64,000 nt of DNA from Bin76 sp963665765 (GCA_963665765.1 OY762464.1:1116001-1180000); one strand, 5' to 3'; counted from the stretch's first letter, positions 46,898 through 56,660 are shown. The notes: generated from the letters alone by a model not told the origin. Program-made: numbers and translations.

Positions 46898-47542
46898 GTG
46901 GCGACTCTTTCTCCCGATCATGTTTTCACGCGCATCCACCGACGGTACGACCGGCTCAACCGCATCCTCTCTCTGGGACAGGACCAAACGTGGCGGAAAC
47001 GGGGCATCGCCCACCTGCCCGATGGGTTGATCCTGGATCTGGGGGCGGGGACCGGCGTGGCCATGTCGCTGTTCGGGATCGGCCAGGATGTGGTGGCGCT
47101 CGATCCTGTTTGGCCCATGCTGTCGGTCAACCCGGCGCCCCGGCGGGTGGTGGGAAGAGGCGAGCATCTCCCCTTTGCCGACCACACCTTCGATGGGATA
47201 TGGTCGGCTTTCGTGTTCCGCAACCTCGACTCGGTCGAGCTGACCCTGAACGAAGCGGCCCGCGTGTTGCGCCCCGGCGGAGTCCTGGTGGTGGTGGACG
47301 CGGGCCGACCGCTGGGACGCTTGCCCCGGGCCCTGCATCGGCTGGGGACCGCGGCGCTCAGCCCGCTGGTGGGCCTTTTGGCGGGCGCCGTGCGAGAATA
47401 CTGGTATTTTCACCAGTCCCTCGACAAGCTCCCCCATCCCGAGGAGATGTTCACCGAATGCCCCCTTCGGATCGCGCAACTGTGGAGAATGGGAATTATG
47501 GGCGGGGTCTATGGGGTGGCGCTGAGCAAACCCGGGGAATAA
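46898..47542 (+). CDS. menG: Demethylmenaquinone methyltransferase-like (UbiE/MenG) enzyme
   Basis: 214 aa, GTG start 13 bases after serS. FTRIHRRYDRLNRILSLGQD and WRKRGIA are the UbiE/MenG signature 1; LILDLGAGTGVAMS binds SAM; FDGIWSAFVFRNLDSVELTL and EAARVLRPGGVLVVVDAGRP match signature 2 (N-x-x-x, R-V-L-x-P-G-G); EYWYFHQSLDKLPHPEEMF is the C-terminal family region. It would make menaquinone by C-methylation in the cytoplasm. Confidence 0.85.
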   Translation: MATLSPDHVFTRIHRRYDRLNRILSLGQDQTWRKRGIAHLPDGLILDLGAGTGVAMSLFGIGQDVVALDPVWPMLSVNPAPRRVVGRGEHLPFADHTFDGIWSAFVFRNLDSVELTLNEAARVLRPGGVLVVVDAGRPLGRLPRALHRLGTAALSPLVGLLAGAVREYWYFHQSLDKLPHPEEMFTECPLRIAQLWRMGIMGGVYGVALSKPGE

Positions 47543-47635
47543 CCCCCAGAAGCCTCCGCTTCAGAGCGTGCACCCCGCTCTCGAGCTCGACGCCTCCGGC
47601 CGGTGAACAAACCGCCGGCTCGAACCAGGCGCCCC

Positions 47636-47740
47636 CGTGGCGCCCGAGCAACCCGCTTAGGGCTGCTTCCTTCCGGACCTGACCCGGTTCACGACCACCC
47701 TGACTCACGGGACCCGGTCGTCAACGCTGCGCATTTGTCT
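47636..47740 (-). ncRNA. ffs: Small SRP RNA (4.5S type)
   Basis: The minus strand carries the universally conserved SRP core: GGTCAGGTCCGGAAGGAAGC followed by AGCC, flanked by complementary arms (GAACC and GGGTT; CGACC and flanking GC pairs). It binds Ffh for co-translational targeting. Ends are approximate. Location between menG and tadA, near tRNA-Ser genes, is usual in actinobacteria. The rest of 47543-47869 shows no protein gene. Confidence 0.88.
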
Positions 47741-47869
47741 CCTAACCGAGACTCGCCGCTCTCAAGCGGGGGATTCGGCCCTGCATATAGAGGATTTCAG
47801 GTTCAGGGAACCCCTAGCGCCCCGCTTAGCACGCTTCTTCGACATTACCAGGATCGGGAAAGGTGAAAA

Positions 47870-48343
47870 TCATCCCTGGCCGCCTCGTTTGGCGCCGAAA
47901 AAGGCCCGGAGCAGCTCGGCGCTGCGAGCGGCCCCCACCCCCGCCACTATCTCACATTGATGGTTGAGGCGCCGATCGCCGGGAATGTTGTACAGGCTCA
48001 GGACCGCGCCGGCCTTGGGATCGGCCGCCCCGTAGACGATGCGCTCCATCCGGGCGGAGACGGCCGCCCCGGCACACATCGAACAGGGCTCCAAAGTCAC
48101 ATATAGAGTGTGGCCCAACAGGCGCCAAGAGCCTGCCTTCCGAGCCGCCTCGGATAGGACCAGCACCTCGGCGTGGGCGGTGGGATCCTGCCGCTCCTCC
48201 CGGCGGTTGTGGTCGGAAGCCACCACCTTCCCGTCGGATCCCACCATCACCGCCCCCACCGGCACATCGCCGTGCCGGGGCGCCAAAGCCGCTTGGGCAA
48301 GCGCCAAATCCATGTAACGGCGGGGGTCCGAAATGTCGGGCAT
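47870..48343 (-). CDS. tadA: tRNA adenosine(34) deaminase
   Basis: 157 aa zinc deaminase. HAE (TAHAEVLVL) and PCxxC (EPCSMCAGAAV) are the active-site zinc ligands and base; MDLALAQAALAPRHGDVPVG and YGAADPKAGAVLSLYNI are TadA-specific. It makes inosine at position 34 of tRNA-Arg(ACG), a gene present at 53271. Complete length. Confidence 0.92.
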   Translation of the reverse strand: MPDISDPRRYMDLALAQAALAPRHGDVPVGAVMVGSDGKVVASDHNRREERQDPTAHAEVLVLSEAARKAGSWRLLGHTLYVTLEPCSMCAGAAVSARMERIVYGAADPKAGAVLSLYNIPGDRRLNHQCEIVAGVGAARSAELLRAFFGAKRGGQG

Positions 48344-48430
48344 TTTTACTGACTTCCTTGCCGAAGATAATTGCTAATGTCTGAGAGCGCGAACCGAGCG
48401 TTCCTAAACCTATCGGAATTTACGAGTTCC

Positions 48431-48519
48431 GGAGGGATCGCATAGTCTGGTCTAGTGCGCGGCACTGGAAATGCCGTTGGGGGTTACCCCCCTCGTGGGT
48501 TCAAATCCCACTCCCTCCG
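48431..48519 (+). tRNA. tRNA-Ser (GGA)
   Basis: Acceptor GGAGGGA/TCCCTCC; anticodon stem CGGCA/TGCCG with loop CTGGAAA, anticodon GGA; long variable arm (TTGGGGGTTACCCCCCTC); T-arm GTGGGTTCAAATCCCAC. CCA is not encoded. Confidence 0.95.
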
Positions 48520-48557
48520 CCGGCGCCGGAGTGTTTCCCTGCTCGGGCACCGGCCAA

Positions 48558-48650
<93 letters not shown>

Positions 48651-48756
48651 ACGGATTATTGACCAACCCAGGGTCAAAGGTCCGTTCCGCTCTTCACAGG
48701 TGATTGGCGCCCCACGGGATCTCCGGTCGGGGTATGCGATGATCGAAGCATCCGAC

Positions 48757-51084
48757 CTACAGGGGAAATAAGACCGGTACCAGCCAGATCAGAATGCCCA
48801 GGACCACGAAGGTCAGCGGAGTGCCGACCCGGGCATAGTCGATGGAGCGGTACCCTCCGGCGCCCATCACCAACAGGTTGGCCTTGTGGCTGAACGGGGT
48901 CATGAACGCCGCCGAAGCGGCCAGGCTCACTCCCATCAGGACGGAGTGGGGGTTCATTCCCAACTGCTCGGCGGTCTGAAGGGCCACCGGCGCCAGCAGA
49001 ACCACCGCCGGAGCACCGTCGAGAGCTTGGCTCAGGAGGCTGGCCAGCAGGACCAACGCGATGAGAATCGCGTAGTTTCCCAGCGGTCCGAGCAGGTTGA
49101 TCACCTGATTCACCATCAGTTCGGCCGCGCCGGTTCTCTCCATGGCGAAACCCACCGGAAGCACGGCGGCCACCAGGAAAATGGTGCGCCACTCGATAGC
49201 TCGGTAGGCCTCTTCCATGGTGACCGTACGGAAAAGCAAGACCAGGCTGGCCGCGATGAAAGCCGCCACATGGATCGGCTGGATGCCCAACACCACCAGC
49301 CCCACCATCAACAGGAGCGCGCCCAGGGAGAGGGGCGCCTTGGCGTGCCTGCGCGGGCGAAGCCCCTCGGTCGAGAGAACCACGAAGTCGGGATGGGTCC
49401 CGAGCAGGCGAATCCGCTCCCAGGGGCCTTGCACCAAAAGGGCGTCACCCAGTTGGAACCGGATGTCCGCCAGACCGGTGCAAATCGACCGCCCATCTCG
49501 CCAGACGGCCAGCAATTGCAGGCCATATCGATTCCGGAACTCCAAGTCTCGCACGGTCTTTCTCACCGCCGCCGATCGTGGCGCCAGAGCCACCTCCACG
49601 ATGCCGAAGTCCTCGGAACGCAGCTCGGCAGCATCCACCTCCGAGCCCACCCTGATGTCCCCGATCCGCACCAGATGCTCGACCCGCGCCGTATCGCAGA
49701 CCACCAGCAGTCCATCTCCCGCCTCTATCACATCATCGGGGGATGCGACTATGCGGGTGCGTCCGTTGTGAACAATGGCGCCGATGGTGACTCCCACCAA
49801 TTCACTCAGGCGGCTTTCCTTCACCGTCGAACCCACCAGAGACGACCCTGGGGGGACCCTCATCACCGAGAGGTGATCCTCCAAGGATCGCAAAGCGGCC
49901 AGTCCCAGGTTTTTCACCCGAAAATCCCGGTCGGTCTGCATCCTGTGCAACTCGGTTCTCGCACCCAGCCCGATAATCCGATCTCCCGCCCGCACAACCT
50001 CTGAGGCAAGTCCTCCCCGGATGGTCTCCTCTCCACGTTCAATCCCAACTATCACCATGTGATAGCGGGGCCGAAAACCGATCTCTTTCAGGCTTTTGCC
50101 CACCAAACCGGAAGACTCGGGGATTTCGGCTCTGATCGCCGTAAATCCTCTCAAGCGCGGGATCTCGCGGGTGGTGGTTCGTCGGAGTTCCATGCCACCC
50201 ACTCGCAAGATGTCCTCAAGGTCGGGCAACCGCCCCTCCACCATCAGCACATCTCCTCCCTTCAGCAAGGTGTCCGCCTCCGGAACAAAGTTCTTGACTC
50301 CCGCCCGGTGTACGGAAACCACTTGAATGCCCAAAGTCCCCGACAGGTTGGCCTGTCCGAGGGTGACATTGTCGAGAGGAGACCGCCTCGGGATCCTGAT
50401 CGTAAAAAGCTGCTCCTCCAGGTGGTAGATGTGGGTCAGATCAGTGGAATCAGCCGTCCCCGGGCCGGCGAGACGATCAGGCAGGAGTCTTCTTCCCAGG
50501 GTGATCATGAAAAGGACTCCCCCACCCAAAAGCAAACCACCGATGGGCGTGAACTCGAAGAGGCCGAACGGCTCCAAGCCCCGCTCGGCCAGAATCGAGG
50601 CCGCCACGATGTTGGGCGGAGTGCCGACCATGGTGGTGGTGCCACCCAGAATCGACCCGAAAGCCAAGGGCATCATCAGGCGGGAGGGCGACAGCCCGGC
50701 CCGTCGGGCGATGGCGGCCACCGCCGGCATCAGCACCGCGGTGGCGGCGATGTTGTTCATGAAGGCCGACAGGATCCCCGACACCAGCATCAAAGTGATG
50801 ATCAGCGGTATCTCCTTGCTGCCCACCAGCTTGTAGATCCTCGAAGCCACCAGGTCGGCGATGCCCGTGTAGAGCAACGCCGCGCTGAGAATAAAGATGG
50901 AGAGCATGGTGATCACCGCCGGGGAAGCGAACCCGCTGAACGCCTCCGTCGGCCCCACGTACCCCCCCAGGATCAGGATCGCCAATCCCAAGAAGGCGGT
51001 GAGGTCCACCGGCAGCTTGGCGGTCAGGAACAGATAGGCCATCGCTCCCAGCAGCAGAATCAAAAACGCTATCTGCCAAGTCAT
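48757..51084 (-). CDS. SLC13/DASS-type membrane transporter with internal TrkA-C domains
   Basis: 775 aa. N-terminal half of the transporter (residues ~1-215) has the SLC13 motifs FSGFASPAVITMLSIFILSA and MNNIAATAVLMPAVAAIARR with GTTTMVGTPPNI. Then about 370 residues hold cytoplasmic TrkA-C/RCK-like repeats (KGGDVLMVEGRLPDLEDIL, SSGLVGKSLKEIGF), and the second half of the transporter closes with MTPFSHKANLLVMGAGGYRS. Likely substrates are anions such as di/tricarboxylates, sulfate or phosphate; the TrkA-C insert would regulate transport. Paralogue of the next gene. Confidence 0.82.
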   Translation of the reverse strand: MTWQIAFLILLLGAMAYLFLTAKLPVDLTAFLGLAILILGGYVGPTEAFSGFASPAVITMLSIFILSAALLYTGIADLVASRIYKLVGSKEIPLIITLMLVSGILSAFMNNIAATAVLMPAVAAIARRAGLSPSRLMMPLAFGSILGGTTTMVGTPPNIVAASILAERGLEPFGLFEFTPIGGLLLGGGVLFMITLGRRLLPDRLAGPGTADSTDLTHIYHLEEQLFTIRIPRRSPLDNVTLGQANLSGTLGIQVVSVHRAGVKNFVPEADTLLKGGDVLMVEGRLPDLEDILRVGGMELRRTTTREIPRLRGFTAIRAEIPESSGLVGKSLKEIGFRPRYHMVIVGIERGEETIRGGLASEVVRAGDRIIGLGARTELHRMQTDRDFRVKNLGLAALRSLEDHLSVMRVPPGSSLVGSTVKESRLSELVGVTIGAIVHNGRTRIVASPDDVIEAGDGLLVVCDTARVEHLVRIGDIRVGSEVDAAELRSEDFGIVEVALAPRSAAVRKTVRDLEFRNRYGLQLLAVWRDGRSICTGLADIRFQLGDALLVQGPWERIRLLGTHPDFVVLSTEGLRPRRHAKAPLSLGALLLMVGLVVLGIQPIHVAAFIAASLVLLFRTVTMEEAYRAIEWRTIFLVAAVLPVGFAMERTGAAELMVNQVINLLGPLGNYAILIALVLLASLLSQALDGAPAVVLLAPVALQTAEQLGMNPHSVLMGVSLAASAAFMTPFSHKANLLVMGAGGYRSIDYARVGTPLTFVVLGILIWLVPVLFPL

Positions 51085-51192
51085 TTACAAAGAAATTTTA
51101 CCGGCCGATATCAGGGGTCAATTCCGTCTCGGATAGAAAAGACTGCCCGGCCTCTCATCCGACACGCCCCAATGGATGGGATGGTCGTTCGA

Positions 51193-52959
51193 TCAGAATG
51201 CCCAGAAGCGAGGAATAAAAATCACCGACAGAATCCAGAACAAGAAACTGAGCGGCACGCCGGTCCGCAAAAAATCCGTGTACTTGTATCCGCCGGCGTT
51301 GTAGATCATCGTGTTCGTCTGGTAGCCGACCGGTGTCGAGAAACCGGTGGAAGCCGCGAACGTGATCGCCATCAGGAACGGCCGGGGGTCGACCCCGATC
51401 TGCTCGGCGGTGGAGATCGCAATCGGCGCCAGCAGCACCGCCGCCGCCGCGTTGCTCATGGTGTCGGTCAAGACGGAGGTCATCAAGTAGATGACCGCCA
51501 GCACCGCCACCGGCCCCATATCCCCGACCACCCCCACGGCTCGCTCTGCTATGACTCCGGCCGTGCCGGTCTTCTGCATAGCGATACCCAGAGGGAGGAT
51601 CCCGGCCAGAAGGAAAATGACCTGCCAGTTGATAGCGTGGTAAGCCTCTTCCAACTGGAGCACCCGAGTCACCAGCAAGGCTACGCAACCGAGCAAGGCG
51701 GTGACCAGGATCGGGAAAACGTTGAACGCCGCCAGTCCCACCACGGCAACGAGGATGCCGATAACCAGTGGGACCTTCTTCCTGAGCACCGCCACCGGCA
51801 CTTCGTTGAGGACAATGAAGTCACTATTGCGACGCAGGTCACTTATCTCTTCTTCGTGCGCCTGGACCAGCAATGCATCCCCCAGACTCAGCACCACAGA
51901 ACTGAGCTTGTCATTGATGATCTCGTCCCTCCGCTGAATGGCCAGCACCAACGCGTTGTAACGATTCCGGAAACCCAGTTCCTTGAGAGTGTGCCCTATG
52001 AGACCCGATCCGGGGGCGACCAGAGCCTGGACTACCCGTATGTCCTCCAGTTGAAGCGCATCGTCCCGAAGTTTGAAGTCGGCGTTCATTTCCAGACGCA
52101 GGGCGCCTCGGAGACGCATCAGGGCCGGGATGGATCCGTGCACCAACAGCACATGGTCCGGTTGCAGCACCTGGCGCAAAGGCGCCCACCCGGTGCCACC
52201 CAGTTGCATCACCCTCAAGACCGTTACGTCGTGTTCCTCTCCCAACCTGCTGTCGAGCACCGATTTGCCGACCAAGGAAGAGTTGTGGCGCACTCTCATC
52301 TCCGCTACATATTCACCCAGGTGGTAAATGGCGGCGTACTCCCTCATCTGGCGGTCGGGCAAGAGCCACCTTCCCAACACCAGAAAGAACACCACTCCCG
52401 CCCCAAAGAGGATCAGCCCCATGCGGCTGAACTCGAACATGCTGAAGGCGCCGTAGCCGGCTTGCTCCGAAATCGAACTGACCAACAGGTTGGTGGAGGT
52501 GCCGATCAGGGTGCACACGCCGCCGAACTGGGAAGCGTAGGACAGGGGAATCAACAGCTTCGACGCGGAAATCTTGCGCCGATTGGCGAGAATCGTCACC
52601 AGAGGGATGAAGACCGCCACCGCGGCCGTGTTGTTCACAAAAGCCGACATGATGGTGACCGTTCCCATGATGACCACCAAGGAGGTGAAGTGGTTCCGGC
52701 CGAGCCGCACCATCAGGCGGCCCACCACCGCCGTGGCGCCGGTCTTCTGCAACCCGGCGCTCAGGACGAACATGGCAGCCACGGTCAAGGTAGCCGGGTT
52801 GCTGAAACCGGAGAATCCTTCCTGGGGCGTCACCAGACCGAACAAGAGCAACGTGCCCAATCCGATCATGGCGACCAGATCCAGAGGGTACTTCTCGGAG
52901 ACGAACAGGACTACGGTACCGACGAGGATCGCCAATACCATGATGCCTTCGGAGGTCAT
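51193..52959 (-). CDS. SLC13/DASS-type membrane transporter with internal TrkA-C domains (paralogue)
   Basis: 588 aa from ATG 52959 (MTSEGIMVLAILVGTVVLFV). Same architecture as its neighbour with a shorter regulatory insert: FSGFSNPATLTVAAMFVLSA, FVNNTAAVAVFIPLVTILAN, CTLIGTSTNLLVS, then TrkA-C segments (LVGKSVLDSRL, GSGLIGHTLKEL) and FSTPVGYQTNTMIYNAGGYK. The frame extends upstream another 85 codons, but that part lacks membrane character. The two transporters are 108 bases apart and may have arisen by duplication; together they could form or share a sulfate/anion uptake function. Confidence 0.82.
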   Translation of the reverse strand: MTSEGIMVLAILVGTVVLFVSEKYPLDLVAMIGLGTLLLFGLVTPQEGFSGFSNPATLTVAAMFVLSAGLQKTGATAVVGRLMVRLGRNHFTSLVVIMGTVTIMSAFVNNTAAVAVFIPLVTILANRRKISASKLLIPLSYASQFGGVCTLIGTSTNLLVSSISEQAGYGAFSMFEFSRMGLILFGAGVVFFLVLGRWLLPDRQMREYAAIYHLGEYVAEMRVRHNSSLVGKSVLDSRLGEEHDVTVLRVMQLGGTGWAPLRQVLQPDHVLLVHGSIPALMRLRGALRLEMNADFKLRDDALQLEDIRVVQALVAPGSGLIGHTLKELGFRNRYNALVLAIQRRDEIINDKLSSVVLSLGDALLVQAHEEEISDLRRNSDFIVLNEVPVAVLRKKVPLVIGILVAVVGLAAFNVFPILVTALLGCVALLVTRVLQLEEAYHAINWQVIFLLAGILPLGIAMQKTGTAGVIAERAVGVVGDMGPVAVLAVIYLMTSVLTDTMSNAAAAVLLAPIAISTAEQIGVDPRPFLMAITFAASTGFSTPVGYQTNTMIYNAGGYKYTDFLRTGVPLSFLFWILSVIFIPRFWAF

Positions 52960-53270
52960 CTCCGTGGACCGATCATCGGAGTCTCCCTTCGCTAAGCGAT
53001 GAGTAAGAATAACGAACGACAGCCAAGGAACGCCGCTTATCGGCAGCCGGCCGGGAAGCAAGTCCTGTGAATCTGACCGAGGGCGCCCGGGAAAGAGGGC
53101 CGTTTGGTGGCGGGAAAACCCGCGGTGGCCTCGATAATCGGCATGGCGGACACCTCCGCTTTCCCCGGTCAGGCAAGTGATTCCGATACCCTGCCCGGCG
53201 GCGCTTTTTGGCAATTCCCCGGAACGGCTTGGCGATATTCGGTTAGGCTTACTCTTTGCCGCAAGGCCCT

Positions 53271-53345
53271 GCGCCCGTAGCTCAATTTGGACAGAGCGTC
53301 TGACTACGGATCAGAAGGTTGGGGGTTCGAGTCCCTCCGGGCGTG
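53271..53345 (+). tRNA. tRNA-Arg (ACG)
   Basis: Acceptor GCGCCCG/CGGGCGT with a G1-U72 pair; anticodon stem TCTGA/TCAGA, loop CTACGGA, anticodon ACG; T-arm GGGGGTTCGAGTCCCTC. Its A34 is the target of TadA encoded 5 kb away. No CCA encoded. Confidence 0.93.
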
Positions 53346-53398
53346 CTTACCGAAGCGCCGGAATATGCCGGTGCTTTATGAACTTAAAGGAGCAACCA

Positions 53399-54214
53399 AT
53401 GCAGCATCCCCACGGCACTTTCTGTTGGATGGATATCTATCTTCCCGACCCTGAGTTGGGGAAAGCTTTCTATAAAGGCCTGTTCGGTTGGGACTGGACC
53501 GATGTTCCCATGGGTGATTCCGGGATGTTGTACACCATGTTCAACCTGGATGGAAAGAGCGTCGGAGGGATGGGGCCGGCGATGCCGGGGATGTTCCCCG
53601 AAGGGGTGCCGCCCTGTTGGTTTCCCTATGTCGCCACCGCCGACCTGGACGCCACCGCCGAGCGGGCCCGCACGTTGGGGGCGAACTTCCTGATGGGACC
53701 CGCCGATGTGGGCAGCGGGCGAGTCGCCTTGGTGCAGGAACCCAACGGCGCCACGTTCTTTCTGTGGCAGGCCATCGACTTCGGCGGGGCGGAGCTCATT
53801 CGCGCTCCCGGGGCCATGGTGTGGAACGAGCTCTACACCCGGAACCTGGAAGCCACCCAGAGCTTCTACAGCGCCCTGTTCGGATGGGAGTGGAGCAGTG
53901 TGCCCATACCACAGGGCGGCGACTACCAGTTGGCCAACCTGGACTACCACTTGGCCAACCTGGGAGACCTCCAAGTGGCCGGAGTATTGGTCATGGACGA
54001 GAGCTGGGGTGAAATCCCTCCCCATTGGATGGTCTACATGCAGGTGGAGGATGCTGCTGCCGCCGCCGCCCGGGTAACAACCCTGGGAGGGGACGTCTGT
54101 GTGCCGGTCACCGACATCTCCGTGGGTCGGTTCGCAGTGGTGAATGACGACCAAAAAGGCACCTTCAGCCTTTTCGAACCCAAAGTCGCCATCTTCGAAC
54201 CCCAAATGGGATAA
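53399..54214 (+). CDS. Two-domain VOC (glyoxalase/dioxygenase-fold) protein
   Basis: 271 aa. Two tandem VOC domains: GTFCWMDIYLPDPELGKAFY with KGLFGWDWTDVP, and VWNELYTRNLEATQSFYSAL with FGWEWSSVP; each ends in QEPNGATFFLWQ or NDDQKGTFSLFEP. This pattern is typical of the actinobacterial 'VOC family / hydroxylase-like' proteins of unknown substrate. ATG 53399 is chosen because AAAGGAG stands 6 bases upstream; a longer reading would run through the tRNA gene and is wrong. Confidence 0.85.
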   Translation: MQHPHGTFCWMDIYLPDPELGKAFYKGLFGWDWTDVPMGDSGMLYTMFNLDGKSVGGMGPAMPGMFPEGVPPCWFPYVATADLDATAERARTLGANFLMGPADVGSGRVALVQEPNGATFFLWQAIDFGGAELIRAPGAMVWNELYTRNLEATQSFYSALFGWEWSSVPIPQGGDYQLANLDYHLANLGDLQVAGVLVMDESWGEIPPHWMVYMQVEDAAAAAARVTTLGGDVCVPVTDISVGRFAVVNDDQKGTFSLFEPKVAIFEPQMG

Positions 54215-54288
54215 CCGCCGGGAACTACCAAACCTTCCCGCAGACGTAACGGGAAACCCTCAAGCCCTCCGGTTAAACTAATAGGCCC

Positions 54289-55521
54289 GTGACCATCCCG
54301 AGCTTGACCACCCAAATCATAAACCCCAACCCAAAGTGGTTCGCCAGATTCCTGGGTTGGTGCACCACTGTTTTGACCCGGCTCATCGTCTGGTATCTCA
54401 TAATCATAGGAGTCCTGATAACCATATTGGCTCTGTTCCAAGGTATCCTGATTATATTAGATACACCTGATTCGTGGGACCTTTTCATTCGTTTATCATC
54501 CCTTGTGTATATATGGTCAATACCTCTTATTGTTATATTATTGGCCACTCTATTGGCAGCTCGCCTCAAAACATCCAACTTCTTTACAAACCTGCAATAT
54601 CACAATAACACCATCCAGGTGGTACTGCGACACACTGTCATCAACTTCAGTCGTCTGACGTATATGTTGATTTCGGGATTTTCCATATTATATGGCTTAT
54701 CGTGGCTGGCCGGCGGAGGGCCGACAGCAACTACTGACTTGTCCGAAATCGAAACACTCTTAGCCTTCATGGGTCTAACAGCCATATGGGGAGTCAGTGT
54801 TAGGTATGCATCCAAATTTTTTATACCGGAAACAGATATCGTAGCGCTTGACAAACTCGCCGCTACCGTGACCGGACCCTTGGAACCGATCCTAAGACTA
54901 TCCGATGAAATTGCTGAGTTAGCATCTTTGCTCGGAATTGTTTTTGCCCTGCCTGATTACCAATCGGACGTCAGCGACGCTTTGACGCAAATTAACAAAT
55001 CGTCTGTGCAGGGAAGCGAATACCATCGGACCATCCGCCAGGTGTGCTCTCGTCTTGAGCAGGACAAAGCGAATCTTGAAACCTCATTGGCATTGAGCGA
55101 TGCGTTCGAGGCCCGGTGGAGAACCGCCCTGACTCACGTGTCCAACGCCAGTCCAAGCTTGGTCCACTCGCTGGACGAATGCTACGAACGTTGGATGCAG
55201 GCCAAAGATATCTATTTGCCGCAACGCCAATGGGATCTCTATACGGAAGTGATGGAATACTTGATCGAGGAGGTCAACAAGCTTGGCGACTTGATACGGG
55301 GCGGGAGCCGACAAGCAACTGATGACACATTTTCCGGGCCAGGAGTTGAAGAAGCCCATGAATTCTTGGGCACTCGGCCAGGTGACACCTGGACAACCGT
55401 CCAAAAACGCTACAAACAAAAGGCCAAGGAGGTTCATCCCGATCTGGCAGGGGGAGATGATGAATCCATGAAACGTTTGAATTTGTTCATGGAAATCCTA
55501 AGACAACACTACCAACAGTAA
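54289..55521 (+). CDS. Membrane protein with C-terminal J domain
   Basis: 410 aa, GTG start. Four hydrophobic segments in the first 180 residues (FLGWCTTVLTRLIVWYLIII, LIVILLATLLAARL, LTYMLISGFSILYGLSWLAG, TLLAFMGLTAIWGVSVRYA), a helical cytoplasmic middle, and at the end a J domain: AHEFLGTRPGDTWTTVQKRY, KAKEVHPDLAGGDDESMKRL. The HPD tripeptide needed to stimulate Hsp70 is intact. AT-rich compared with neighbours, suggesting transfer. It probably recruits DnaK to the membrane. It forms a unit with the VWA gene 46 bases downstream. Confidence 0.72.
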   Translation: MTIPSLTTQIINPNPKWFARFLGWCTTVLTRLIVWYLIIIGVLITILALFQGILIILDTPDSWDLFIRLSSLVYIWSIPLIVILLATLLAARLKTSNFFTNLQYHNNTIQVVLRHTVINFSRLTYMLISGFSILYGLSWLAGGGPTATTDLSEIETLLAFMGLTAIWGVSVRYASKFFIPETDIVALDKLAATVTGPLEPILRLSDEIAELASLLGIVFALPDYQSDVSDALTQINKSSVQGSEYHRTIRQVCSRLEQDKANLETSLALSDAFEARWRTALTHVSNASPSLVHSLDECYERWMQAKDIYLPQRQWDLYTEVMEYLIEEVNKLGDLIRGGSRQATDDTFSGPGVEEAHEFLGTRPGDTWTTVQKRYKQKAKEVHPDLAGGDDESMKRLNLFMEILRQHYQQ

Positions 55522-55567
55522 TGGAAAGCCCTTTACTCAGCTGGATCAACCCGAAAGGAGCCGGTCC

Positions 55568-56215
55568 ATGAAGGATATATCACGTAGAACCCCTGGGCAT
55601 CTGGGATCTTCGACGCGGAAACAGGAACTGTTTCGCGATCTGGACAAACGCCGAGGTCACACCAGACTGTCAACACGAACACGGTCTAGCCGGGCAAGCG
55701 GGGTGGCTTGGTTGTTGCTCGACTGCTCGGGAAGCATGGATGGATACAAGCTTACGACAGCCAAGCAAGCCGTGGTCAAATTCGCGGTCAGTGCCATTCG
55801 GCAAGGTTATCGAGTTGGAGTAATAGCCTTTGGCACCAACCCATGGGTAGCAGTGGAGATGACCGGTGATAACAGGGCACTGGCTTCTGCTATGAAGTTT
55901 TTAGAGACCTCGGGATCCACCAATATGGCAGGCGCTCTGGCTCTGGCAAGAACCAAGCTGACCAACAACTCAACCGAGTCAAAGGCGGTGGTACTGGTAA
56001 CCGACGGTGCGCCCGATGAGCGATCCTCGGCCCTGCACGAAGCCAGGCGAATGAAAAACGTAGGGATACGCATCATAACGATCGGCACCGATGATGCGGA
56101 CTTGGGGTTTCTGAAACAAATCAGCACCCATGACAGCCTGGCCAGACACGTAAAGCCGGCTCAGCTCGCCTCGACCATCCAATCCGCGGCCAAGATGCTG
56201 CCACCCCGAAGATAG
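55568..56215 (+). CDS. VWA-domain protein
   Basis: 215 aa. Basic N-terminal tail of ~45 residues, then a von Willebrand A domain: MIDAS motif DCSGSMDGYK (D-x-S-x-S), Thr in ETSGSTNMAGAL and Asp in VLVTDGAPDE. AAAGGAG lies upstream. No signal peptide, so cytoplasmic. In its pair with the J-domain membrane protein it may act in a metal-dependent, chaperone-linked process; the pair is not a system I recognise. Confidence 0.8.
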   Translation: MKDISRRTPGHLGSSTRKQELFRDLDKRRGHTRLSTRTRSSRASGVAWLLLDCSGSMDGYKLTTAKQAVVKFAVSAIRQGYRVGVIAFGTNPWVAVEMTGDNRALASAMKFLETSGSTNMAGALALARTKLTNNSTESKAVVLVTDGAPDERSSALHEARRMKNVGIRIITIGTDDADLGFLKQISTHDSLARHVKPAQLASTIQSAAKMLPPRR

Positions 56216-56240
56216 CGGACCGAGCCCCACGCCGGCATTC

Positions 56241-56660
56241 TCAAGGCACTATCTCAAAGGCGCGGGTCCGCCGGGGGCCGTACCGATAGATGCGAAAGTC
56301 GCGATCGAGAGAGACTGCCTCCCGGATACCAAGACGCTCCATTACGGCCCAGCTAATACGATCCGAAAGAGAAAAATCCTGATCAGGAAACGCCACCCCG
56401 ATGGCGGCCGCGGCCTCGAGATCGGCCAGAGACGAAGACTCGAGGCGAGCAATCCCATTGCGAATCGTATTGACAAGATTCTCAGCCGGGCGCCGTCCAT
56501 GACGGTACCGCATAACAGCCCAGGTCTCCTGCAGAATGTGGTCGGTGGTCAGGAGGGCGCCCTGCCGTTCCCGTAATGCGACTGCCACGCGCCCGTGGGA
56601 AGCCTCGGCACGGTCCGCCATGGACACCCACGCCGAGGTGTCCACAAAACAGAAGACCAT
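56241..56660 (-). CDS. VapC-type PIN-domain toxin
   Basis: 139 aa. PIN landmarks: FCFVDTSAWVSMAD (first Asp), TDHILQETWAVM (Glu), FSLSDRISWAVMERLGIREA (Asp) and VSLDRDFRIYRYG (final Asp). ATG 56660 or GTG 56663 can start; both follow the antitoxin TAA immediately. It should cleave specific RNAs unless bound by the VapB-type protein encoded upstream. Confidence 0.88.
   Translation of the reverse strand: MVFCFVDTSAWVSMADRAEASHGRVAVALRERQGALLTTDHILQETWAVMRYRHGRRPAENLVNTIRNGIARLESSSLADLEAAAAIGVAFPDQDFSLSDRISWAVMERLGIREAVSLDRDFRIYRYGPRRTRAFEIVP

Noticed and set aside
50059..52995. A 978-codon open frame on the plus strand across both transporter genes
   Set aside because: It is antisense to two clear SLC13 proteins, has His/Gln/Arg/Pro-rich random composition and no domain; it results from GC-rich codon structure.
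53177..53398. Extended start of the two-domain VOC protein
   Set aside because: The extension runs through the tRNA-Arg gene; a good ribosome binding site precedes ATG 53399.
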